Shown piece after piece: positions 54,816-64,000 of a DNA stretch of 64,000 nucleotides (positions are counted from its first letter, which is position 1; each line of letters opens with the position of its first letter). Source of the DNA: Punica granatum (Eukaryota; Streptophyta; Magnoliopsida; Myrtales; Lythraceae). The notes under the pieces are model-generated. The model did not search any database, had not been told where the DNA came from, and saw nothing but the letters and a program-made list of their open reading frames with translations. The stretch is taken from NCBI RefSeq assembly GCF_007655135.1, contig NC_045129.1, positions 2,852,001 to 2,916,000 on the forward strand, written 5' to 3'. Made by a program: the position numbers and the translations under genes.

Positions 54816-55637
54816 ATTTTTCCTATTTTTAGGTGAATTAATCATACTTATTTTGTTTCATGATATCAAATTCGTTCAAACCAAAAAGATATGAAGCGAC
54901 CACTTCAAGATGAACAACGAAGGAAGAATCACTCTCGTTTCATGCTCCCTTTTCCTGCTGCCATTCTGGAATTTCCTGTCCCTTTTGTTTTATTTAGTAG
55001 CAATTTTGAACTCTCTTAATTAATTTCATTTTTATAGACCTATTTGTAGTATTGCTCCCAAAGAAAAAATAATCTTATACTTCATTAGTTATTAAAAATT
55101 TTATTTTCTTATAATAAGTCCATGAATTTCTTTTATAATCGAGAGAAAACATAATTCAATTTGTTAACACAGCTTCACTGAGACGTAACCGATGATAATT
55201 TGTACTATTCCGACTTATTGCATACGACTATTAGGACATCAGCTAACTGCTCGTCGATCTCCCCTGACCATGCAAAGCCGACAACCCTTTCGTATTCAGA
55301 GCTTGCTTGTGATCAATCCGAAGCTACTCTTGGTTTAGTGGATGATGACACGCATGCATCTTTCCTTGCATTTTTCTGATAGAGAACGTACGTATAATAA
55401 TAAGCTTAGGTATATAGATTATTTCCCAAACACTCGTAATTAATGATCCGGGGGATATTTCAAAGGTGTTTATTCGAAATATACAACAATTTGGACTATT
55501 TACGGGGCCGGTATCCGAGGTAATTGGGACAGTCGGGAAAATTCTCTTGGAAAATCCTTAAAAAACCGTAAAAACACATTTTCGACGTATTTATTAGGGA
55601 TATCTCAGGAGTCGGGCCCTTAAAAATGATTTAAAAA

Positions 55638-55830
55638 ACCAACGTTGTTTGGTTCAAACGGTTTGACACTTATTTCACTTAAACGTTATCTCTAGTTTGA
55701 GTCATTGTGAATGCAGAAAATTAATGCTGAGAGAGCTTTATTCTTTAGTGGATCGACTTGGCTGTACTAAATTAATCAAAATCTAATTGGACTTTCAGAT
55801 ACCAAAATTCACATAAAAAAATTAAAAAAA
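55638..55830 (+). repeat. SINE S1, full-length copy
   Basis: Plus-strand copy: head TGTTTGGTTCAAACGGTTTG, B-box-like AGTTTGAGTCATT, body GAGAGAGCTTTATTC-TAGTGGATCGAC, and an A-rich tail with long A-runs (about 55815-55830). It is the best plus-strand example of the family here. Confidence 0.7.
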
Positions 55831-56044
55831 TTTCTGAAAGAATTCCCATTTCTCGTGAAACTCCCTCCAAAATCCTACAAAATTTAAACAAATAAGAAAA
55901 AGTTTGATGATTTTAGAGGAAATTTCGAGGGAAATTTCGATTGAAAACTTTATGCATCCATTTATCACTTTTACTTTTCTCGCTCTCTACAGTCCCATTT
56001 TATCTCATTTACTACTTTTTTTTCTCTATTTTTATTATTTGATA

Positions 56045-56550
56045 TACGGAAATCCAATGAATTCAATATTGAGTTGGGTCGGTAAGGTAAAGCTTTTTGA
56101 AGATGAATTTTTTTCATTCATAAAATTAGAACTCGAGACATATTATTCAAAGAGTATAAGCGTTGAAACACTTAGGCCTTGTTTAGCAAATTAGTTTTTT
56201 TTTTAACTCTACTTCACTTTAACTTTACTTACCTTCAATTCAACAACACAATTATTACTTTTCAATTTTTCTTCAATTTTTTTATCTGAACTATTATTCA
56301 ATTCAATTTTTAATACTAAATTCTCTCAACTATTTATTACTTTTTCAATAATTTAACAACACAATTATTATTTTCTCTCAATTATTCATTACATTTTTTC
56401 ATTTTTTTTCATAATTCAATAACATAATCATTATTTTTTCTCACTTTATATTACAACTCAATTAAATATATATATAGAGTTGGAATGGATTTGAGTTTTA
56501 ACTCAAATCTATTTCCAAATAAGACCTTAAAATGTTAAACCAACCTAAGG
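56045..56550 (-). repeat. SINE S1, copy split by a MITE
   Basis: Body and middle at 56045-56174 (AGTTGGGTCGGTAAGGTAAAGC, ATTAGAACTCGAGAC, AAGCGTTGAAACAC), then the MITE 56175-56526, then the likely head remnant near 56527-56548 (AAACCAACC). Confidence 0.5.
56175..56526. mobile_element. Tourist-like (PIF/Harbinger) MITE with TTA target-site duplication
   Basis: 352 bases. The left end is GGCCTTGTTTAGCAAAT; the right end, inverted, is GGTCTTATTTGGAAAT. It is flanked by TTA at 56172-56174 and 56527-56529. No coding capacity. Confidence 0.8.
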
Positions 56551-56674
56551 GTACTTTCCTTTTCCCATTTATCCACTTTCTCATTTACCCCCCCTCTCTT
56601 TCCTCTTTCTTCTAGACGGCACATATCGGATTTATCCTCTCTTCTATATCGTATATTCCCTTCCTTCTCCTCTT

Positions 56675-56862
56675 TTTTCGATGTGAACCCTTGTATCCGT
56701 AAATCTAATTGGGTACTGATTAATCCAGTTGAGTTGGATTGACCCACTAAGGGGTAAATCTCTCCAATATGAATTTTCTGCATACACAATGGCTTAAACT
56801 CGATACCTTACTTAAATGAAATAATCATCGAATCGTTTGAATTAACCCATATTGGTTATCCC
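56675..56862 (-). repeat. SINE S1, full-length copy
   Basis: The T-run at 56673-56678 on plus is the A-tail, followed by CGATGTGAACCC and body AATCCAGTTGAGTTGGATTG. The head is at the high end (ACCCATATTGGTTATC on plus). Same tail sequence (TCGA-T--ACC) as the copy at 10867-11051. Confidence 0.7.
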
Positions 56863-57121
56863 ACTCCTCTTTCTTCTTCCTTTATTTTCCCACGCACTGC
56901 ACATATATTCTCTCCTTTCATTACTCAAAGCCGGGGACACTCAATGTTGTCTAGCCTTCTTTCGTCTTTAGTCTCCCGTAGTGCCGGACGCCACCGCTTT
57001 CCAGCCTCTTATGCCCCCACAGTGCAACGTTGGGACTTTTTATATAGTCAACTTTATGTATCATTCATGCATGTGATGGATCACCTGTTTGTATCTGGTA
57101 ACAACTTTGCAAAAAATCTTA

Positions 57122-57559
57122 GGACTTGTTTACTTTATTTCCAGGAATTTTTTTCAAATTTTTAGAAAAATTATATAAAAACCAAAAATTTAAAAATATG
57201 TGTTTACGTGCCTAAATGAAAGAGTGCTTTTTTTTTAAGGAAAATTGAATTTTCTAATTTTCCAAATTCAAAGGAACTTAGTGAAGTACTTTTTTTTTAT
57301 AGTTTTTCAATTCTCTTCTCTCTTTAATTGGATTTAATAGGAAAATTTGCAACAATTTTTTTGCCTCTTTAATTAAATAAAATATCTTCTCTTTAATTGA
57401 AAAGTTTATAATCATTATTAGTCATATTATTCAAGTCTCAAACTCAATAAGAAAATACTGAATTTTGAGTTTGTAAACATGATTTCTTAATTTTATTAGA
57501 GAAATAAATTTAAAAAGATAAGAAAAATTGAAAAGACTTTTCTCAAAATAAACAGATCC
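57122..57559. mobile_element. Tourist-like MITE with TTA target-site duplication and paralogous empty site
   Basis: 438 bases with ends GGACTTGTTTACTTTA and, inverted, GGATCTGTTTATTTTG. It is flanked by TTA at 57119-57121 and 57560-57562. The matching place in unit A (49721-49738, CATCTTAGGTTCTCTAG) has a single TTA and no element. Confidence 0.88.
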
Positions 57560-57649
57560 TTAGGCTCTCTAGTCACAATATTTTTTTTACCTTATTAAAA
57601 TGGTAAAATACTTTTTTGGCACAATTTTGATATTTAAAATTTGGATAAT

Positions 57650-57775
57650 ATAGAGAACTCCGGTGAACGACCTTCGCATTGTTTTTCTGGATTTCGAACC
57701 CGGGACCTCCAGGATTTTTCTGAGCTCTGATACCAACTCGCCACGAAAAACTAGCTGTCCATGTGAGGGCACAAA
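57650..57775 (-). repeat. tRNA-related repeat (SINE-like or LTR primer-site remnant)
   Basis: On minus it reads GTGGCGAGTTGGTATCAGAGC and then GGGTTCGAAATCC. The first part matches both a SINE A-box region and the Met-initiator tRNA primer-binding site of plant LTR elements; the second is a B-box. Which of the two it is cannot be settled here. Confidence 0.4.
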
Positions 57776-57959
57776 TTCATCAAGTACTCATTCTGGAAAA
57801 AAGAAAAAAAAAAGGATGTGCTAGAAATTCCTCGAGGCAAATTGATTTGGACTGGTGCCCACTTGGGTCATATTTTAGAGGCAGGAAGGTTTTTGGGCTG
57901 AGTTGAGCCCAAAACCAACATTAAGCTGAGCCACTGGGCCCTTCGTGGGCTAATTGATG

Positions 57960-59392
57960 GGCTTTTTTTGGGTTCGGTGGAATCAGAAGTTGATCCATAC
58001 CAAAGAGGGACAAAACAAAATATGCCTCAGGCTCACATACAAAAGGTGGATTCTATTTCCACACATGAAAAACTCCAATTGTGACATTTCACTTTTTTAC
58101 GGCATTTTCAAATCGATCATTTTTTTATATATCGCAATGGACGGTTCCATCTTTTATAGTCGAAAAGAAGCGTCAAAAGAGGTTTTTCAAACCATAATCA
58201 ATATTTATCTTCTTTAAATATTTTTAACTTTGAATTCTCTTTATTCCCATCAAAATAAGAAATTTTATAAACTGGATTATCTTTTATAGAATGTCTATTA
58301 GAATACTTTTTCTTTTGTTTTTGTTTTTTGAATCGAGTGACTCTACCAGCACGAACCCTCAAATAGAGAAAATGCATTCAGCTATTAGGTAGTCATATCT
58401 CGTGGTCTAGTAGTTAACAATGATCATGGCGTAAAAACCCACAAATACGAGGGAGTTGGGTCACCCACTACAGGTGGGATGATCTAGAGGTCGAATTTGG
58501 TGTTTCAACTTACAAGCTAGTCAAATTGGTTGGATGGATGAAGCTAGCTTAATTGAGAGTCGCCAGACATGAACAATAACATAAACAATGACATGCTACT
58601 GATACTTCACGCGCAGACCGACAATAATTATAGGATATATTACAGATCAATGGACATGCAATGCTTACATATATTTGAAGGGAAAACAAACAGCTTGACT
58701 TGCCACCGACATGATTAGTCAGGTGAATTACTTTTTGACTGACGAATAGACTATTACAACCAGTCAATATCGTATCAAATTATTAGTCAGTTCAAAGTGA
58801 GATTACCATTAATTAATCGGGACATAATGACCTTTTTATATTTATATATTTTGGGTCCTTTTTTTTGGGTTGGGGGGTGGTGGGAGTATGGTCTTTGGAT
58901 TGGACCGTTAAACAGTTGAGTTGAGGCTTGGAGGGGAATGAATTTCATTTCATCGACGGAATGAAACACTCATCAGACAGAAACAGGACAGACATGCCAA
59001 AATCTCTTTACGGGCCCGAGGCGGTTCTCCCAAAACCCAATTCCATAAAAGCATCTGAAGTCCGGACCCTCCCTCGCTGACCAGTGCACTGTCAGAGCAG
59101 GGCACTCTGTTCTCGTTCGCTTTGGCTTTCCTCCGCTCCCCCTCGAGGCCTCTGCATTTTCTTGCCCACTTCTCCAGAAAGAAGAGGGAAAAGCCAGAGG
59201 GTGAAGAAGAACGTTGCAACAGTAGCAGGCAGCGGGGAAGCATTCTCTGCTTGGGAAAAGGAGTAAAGCTAGATAGAGAGAGAGAGAGAGAGAGAGAGTC
59301 AGAGGAAGCTTCTTTAGTCACCGGCCCCAGCAAGAACAAGAAGGAAGAGGAGGAAAACAAGGAAGGAGGATCAAGAAACAGAGATAGATCAG
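57960..59392. other. Intergenic DNA and glucanase promoter side
   Basis: No gene recognised at 57960-58950. A second tRNA-like stretch (CTCGTGGTCTAGTAGTTAA, about 58398) may be another SINE relic. From about 59100 the DNA becomes GC-richer and purine-rich with a (GA)n run at 59277-59298, fitting the 5' untranslated region of the glucanase gene. Confidence 0.5.
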
Positions 59393-62135
59393 ATGGAGAG
59401 AGGATTCAGGCTCATCTTGGCGGCCTCACTGATGCTTATGCTTCTGGGTATAATATAGATTCCCCCCGTTTTTTTTTTTTTACTCCCATCTTGTTCTTGT
59501 TGCTCTGCTCCGAATCTGCTCTTGAGATTTGGGTTGGATATAAAGTTTCATGGTTCTTCTTGAGCCCATCCCTCGAGCTTCCCCTTGTTGGGTCTGTGTT
59601 TTGTATCGTGTTCGGTTTGGGTGTCCGCCCATTGAGCATCAATGGAGTAATCAGTGAATTGTGTTAAGCAGTGGATCATTCAAGCTTCTTGATCAGGAAA
59701 GGTCTTGGCTTCGAGTATCATAGCAAAACCCAAAAACAGAATCATGTTTTCGATGGATTTGTTGTGTTGATTGCTTGGTCTCCTCACTTAAATGAACACA
59801 TTAGTGTCATGTCCTTTCCTTTTATTGTGACCACACTGCATCTGCTTTCTTTCTCTCTCTCCAGATTCTTCTGTGCTTTTGTATCTTCTTTTGTCCAGTA
59901 GGTAGGCTCTCCCAGTCTGCTGTTGGACAGCTAGATTTGCAATAATGGAGTGGTGGAGTGGGACCCCTCTTGAATGGCATGAAGATGTCACAAACGTGGT
60001 CAATGTTTTGTCATCCATTAGACCCACATTGCTCATCCTCATTTGTTCACTCCAATATTTATTTTCAATAGACCTTATTTTGTCTAAATTTGATATGAAG
60101 TGTTCGTTCATGTGAGAATTCTAGGATGGATGCAGCAATTCTTGTTTCGGAAATTCAGTATACTCCATAAAGCAAGTTCTCGTGGCTAAGCCGGCAAACT
60201 CATATATAGTATAGACCATTACAAAATGACTTGGCATTGCCGAAAATACGGTTTTAAATCTGCTCGTAATTTTTCTTCATTGCTTATTGTCTTATGTTGT
60301 AATGAACTTCTCTCAAATTGCTTATTGTCTTATGTTGTAATGAACTTCTCTGAAATTTTTGCACTAAACGAAGTTGATTGCGTTGGCAGACCTTTGCAGA
60401 GGAAGCACGATTGGGGTCTGCTATGGAAGAAACGCTGATGACCTGCCCACGCCCGACAAAGCAGCGCAGCTTGTGCAGCAGCACAACATCAAGTATGTCC
60501 GTATCTATGATTCCAACATTCAGGTGTTCAAAGCCTTTGCAAACACTGGGATTGAGCTCATGATCGGGATCCCCAACTCTGACCTCCTCCCATTCGCCCA
60601 GTTCCAATCAAATGCGGATAGCTGGCTCAAGAACAACATCCTTCCCTACTACCCTTCCACGAAGATCACGTACATTACTGTTGGGGCTGAGGCTACCGAA
60701 GTTAACTCGACTTCCCTAGTCGTACCTGCGATGCAGAATGTCTTTACTGCCCTCAGAAAGGCTGGTCTGCATAAGAAGATCAAGGTCTCGACTACTCACT
60801 CCCTTGGGGTCCTTTCTCGGTCTTTCCCTCCTTCAGCAGGAGCATTTAATAGCAGTTTTGCGTCATTTCTCAAGCCATTACTGATATTTCTTGCCGAGAA
60901 CAAGTCTCCCTTCATGGTTGATATATACCCTTACTACGCCTTCAGAGATTCGCCAAACAATGTTTCTCTTGACTATGCCCTGTTTGAGTCGTCCTCGGAG
61001 GTGATAGATCCTAACACAGGCTTGCTCTACACGAACATGTTCGATGCACAAATCGATGCGCTCTATTTTGCCCTGGCAGCACTGAATTTCCGGACAATCA
61101 AAATCATGGTTACGGAGACTGGATGGCCGTCAAAGGGCTCGCCCAAGGAAACAGCCGCGACTCCTGATAATGCCCAGACGTACAACACGAACCTAATCCG
61201 CCATGTCATCAATGACACTGGGACTCCTGCAAAGCCCGGGGAGGAGTTGGACGTGTACATATTCTCCTTGTTCAACGAGAATCGAAAGCCGGGACTAGAT
61301 TCAGAGAGGAACTGGGGGCTATTTTACCCTGACAAAACGAGCGTTTACAACCTTGACTTCAGTGGGCGGGGCTCTGTTGACGTGATCACTGGGGCCAATA
61401 TCACAAACACAAACGGGACGACATGGTGCATCGCCTCGTCAAATGCATCAGACAGAGTCCTGCAAAGCGCGCTGGACTGGGCATGTGGGCCCGGGAATGT
61501 GGATTGTTCGCCAATCCAACCAAGCCAGCCCTGCTATGAGCCAGATACACTGGTCTCCCATGCATCCTATGCATTCAACAGCTTTTACCAGCAGAATGGG
61601 GCCTCCGATGTCGCCTGCAGCTTTGGCGGGCTTGGGGTCAGAGTGGACAAGAACCCGAGTACGTATCTATACACTTGTGCCTATTCCATTGCTAGATATT
61701 TCAATTCCTTTGATCTAACATCATGTGTTTTGACAGCATGCATGATCTCAGTTTAGCCTAAGTACCTTAGAGGAAAGAATGTTTTGATTTTAAATAGCCA
61801 CAAGGCTCTGTGCTTGAGGGTGAACTATTAACTTACAGTTCCTTTCATCTGGCAGGTTATGACAAGTGCCTTTATATGACTACAGGGTAAGTCCTTTGGA
61901 TCCTCCGCATTAAGTTAGAAAATTTATTCTTATGTTCATATGTATATGCATGTCTATTTGGTCTTGAGCTTGTGAAATGTGATGCAGGAGCAACAAGACC
62001 TTGTCGACCAATGCCACGGCAATACCCACGACTTCCCACTCTTTAGCTGGCAAAGTTCACACCTCAAAGTCAAGTTGGACATTTATGATCTCTTTCTTGC
62101 TCTTCCTGGCGATCGACAGTATCCGAGGATGGTGA
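59393..62135 (+). CDS. Glucan endo-1,3-beta-glucosidase (GH17) with X8/CBM43 domain, GPI-anchored
   Basis: Four exons, 59393-59447, 60390-61658, 61856-61886 and 61988-62135, join in phase to 500 residues. A signal peptide (MERGFRLILAAS..., cleavage likely near residue 22-24) is followed by the GH17 domain starting GVCYGRNADDLP. The acid/base Glu is in TVGAE (119) and the nucleophile in TETGW (261); FSLFNENRKPGLDSERNWG is typical. The X8 domain (about 348-435) begins TWCIASSNAS with conserved Cys residues and may bind beta-1,3-glucan. A Ser/Thr-rich linker and a C-terminal hydrophobic segment ending IDSIRGW suit a GPI anchor. Such enzymes act on callose in the wall, some at plasmodesmata. The donor after CCGA (GTACGT) was chosen because other joins give a stop. 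Confidence 0.95.
60282..60357. repeat. Direct repeat in glucanase intron 1
   Basis: Two units of about 38 bases sharing TTATTGTCTTATGTTGTAAT and GAACTTCTCT, ending some 35 bases before the acceptor of exon 2. Confidence 0.9.
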
Positions 62136-63642
62136 TTCGAGCATGGTAAAGATCTTTATCTCGATATCGGGAAACGATGATATCGGCAAATTTTTGGGGA
62201 AACACTTGAAGGATGGTTAGCGGTGCAACCCCACATTTTGTATGATACATATGATTTGGTTTTAGGAATGAGATGCATTTGGGGAAGATCAATTGTATAA
62301 TCTATGAGTCGGAGGTTTGTTAAGCAATTGTTTCTTAGGTATTTCTTGGGCTTTTTGAGTATCATCTTTTGTGGGAAAAGGTTGGTTAAGAAAGAACATG
62401 GAATCTCAACTGTAATCTTGAGTTTAGAGTTAGACCACTGACCAGCAAGCCTCATTAGATGAAACTAGCTTTTTTGCCTGAATGCACGGGAACATTTTCA
62501 TATGTATTTTTATTGAATTCTATTTTATTTGGTGGAAAACAGGCCTAAGCAATTCTACTTTTTTATTATCAACAATATATTTGATAAGATGTATAAGTTT
62601 ATGTCTTGTAGACATAAAAGAAGGATTTATGAGATGAGAATAAAAATTTCTTTTCCATTTTTATAATTTTCACAAATTAAACTGTAGCACTATATCCAAA
62701 AAGTTCTTTGAGTATTCTGAAAAATTAGTAAATGGATACATTTCATATTATTAATTTATACATTTACCTTTTTAACCCTATGTAATTTTAAATCATGTGA
62801 TAATTATAATAGTTAACTCTACAATGAACTCTTTTTCTTTTTCAAATTTACTTATTTTTAATTATAATTATATTAGTATCTTGTAGAATTATATAAAGTA
62901 TAAACATTGCATTATATTTTGGTAATATAGAAAATTTAAATAAATTAACAAACATAGAACTTTTGTATATATCTAAACAAATATACGATCACTTATATAT
63001 AGATAGTATTAAAGATAATTACTAAAGTAGATTTTCGTGTATATATATGTATTTATGAATATATAATTCCAGGAAATATATATTCATATTTACTTCCATA
63101 ACATATGTATTCATTTTATTTTTTATTTATGCATTTTATATTTTGTTAATGTGAATTAATTGTAAGTATATTTATGATTGCCCTACTATGTATTGCACTT
63201 AAAAAATTTATATTTATTTATTTTAGATTTTGTTAGTGTTTATCTTAAAAATGATTATCAAAGTAAATTTTGATATATATATATATATTTATATATAAAT
63301 TTTAGAAAATATATTTGTATATATACTTCCATAACATATATATTCATTTTGTTATTTATTTATTCATTTTATATTTTGTTAATATGATTTAATTGTATAT
63401 ATATTTATAATTACCTTACATGTAATGCTCTTAAAACGTATATTTATTTTATATTTTGTTAGTGTGAATTGATTATGTATATATATATATATAATGATGC
63501 CACTATTTATTGAACTTACATACATACATATATATATATATACACACACAATTAACTATATATGTAGTTATAAATCAACCTTTATAACCTCATACTAGTC
63601 AAAAAAATTACATTTCTAACTCTATTAATTATGTGAGATACA

Positions 63643-63680
<38 letters not shown>

Positions 63681-64000
63681 AGGTTGTTTGGTTCGATGTA
63701 ATCTTCGGATTTTGGACTTCCTGAGAAAATTCGACCTTTTATTGTACTTTACATTCAAAATTAACCATTGCAATTACTTTCTTAAATTAAAACTAATTAT
63801 GATCGGTAGAGAATATTTTTAGTAGTTTTTCATTTCGGGAGATTGATCAGTATATAATTTACATCCAAAATACGTGAAATTCTCATATTACTACGAGATT
63901 ATAATTGCAAAATTCACATATTTCAGTAATCTAATATATTAAACAAACACAATAATCTCACATTTTGGCTCTTCGTCCAACAAAAATAATTTCATGATTA
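62136..64000. other. AT-rich intergenic DNA with worn tandem repeats
   Basis: After the 3' untranslated region (to about 62500) no gene is seen. At about 63025-63525 a unit of roughly 235 bases is repeated two and a half times, recognisable by CTTCCATAACATAT, TTTTATATTTTGTTA and a decayed TGCACTTAAAA. A (TA)n run of about 32 bases lies at 63647-63678. Confidence 0.6.

Larger units (their letters stand above)
50500..57960. repeat. Old tandem duplication, unit B (RCI2 replaced by Copia fragment)
   Basis: Counterpart of 42200-50500. A third, partial start of the unit appears at 57830-57960, matching 50496-50630 (CTCGAGGC-A-TGATTTGGACT, GCCCACTTGGGTC, TTTTTGGGC). Between 52300 and 54600 the part corresponding to RCI2 and its flanks is gone. 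Confidence 0.7.

Noticed and set aside
58950..59667. Frames on both strands in the glucanase 5' region
   Set aside because: They run through GA/CT repeats and the untranslated leader; the true start at 59393 gives a signal peptide and splices in phase.

Overview
This window is nuclear DNA of a flowering plant, most likely a eudicot. The genes have many short GT-AG introns and encode plant proteins: VPS15, a plant-type arginyl-tRNA synthetase, an OXS3-family protein, RCI2/LTI6, and a GPI-anchored GH17 beta-1,3-glucanase with an X8 domain. The rest is AT-rich DNA with SINEs, MITEs, a decayed Copia element and microsatellites. The species cannot be fixed from the sequence; a member of the Myrtales is only a guess.

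Layout. (1) 1-3401, minus: 5' two-thirds of the VPS15 coding region seen so far, cut by the window edge. (2) 3161-8334: exon 1 of VPS15 with about 2.3 kb of upstream DNA is present twice in tandem; the second copy is broken. (3) 8335-11551: intergenic DNA with a tRNA-derived SINE. (4) 11552-17590 and 18506-22570: two diverged copies of one block. The first has an intact tRNA-Leu(AAG) and an intact 93-residue gene; the second has a tRNA stump and a frameshifted copy of the small gene. (5) 21428-26896: the end of the second block plus promoter and first exons of arginyl-tRNA synthetase, duplicated again in tandem; only the second copy leads into the full gene (26067-31940, 18 exons, 659 residues). 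(6) 31970-35125: a long imperfect hairpin just after that gene, an OXS3-like gene on minus, and a near-perfect hairpin upstream of it. (7) 35-42 kb: repeat-rich intergenic DNA. (8) About 42.2-58 kb: an old tandem duplication of roughly 8 kb units. The first unit carries RCI2 (57 residues); at the matching place the second carries a degenerate Copia fragment and no RCI2. (9) 59393-62135, plus: a complete four-exon GH17-X8 glucanase of 500 residues, then AT-rich DNA.

The genes do not form a pathway. They act in endosome and autophagy signalling (VPS15), translation (ArgRS, tRNA-Leu), stress response (OXS3, RCI2) and cell-wall callose turnover (GH17). From memory, Arabidopsis chromosome 4 has VPS15 and a GH17-X8 gene close together and ArgRS and RCI2-like genes further along, so this may be a conserved ancestral segment stretched by repeats and duplications. 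The main novelty is structural: repeated re-duplication of gene 5' ends, hairpin-forming elements, and duplicated blocks that show before-and-after states of transposon insertions.
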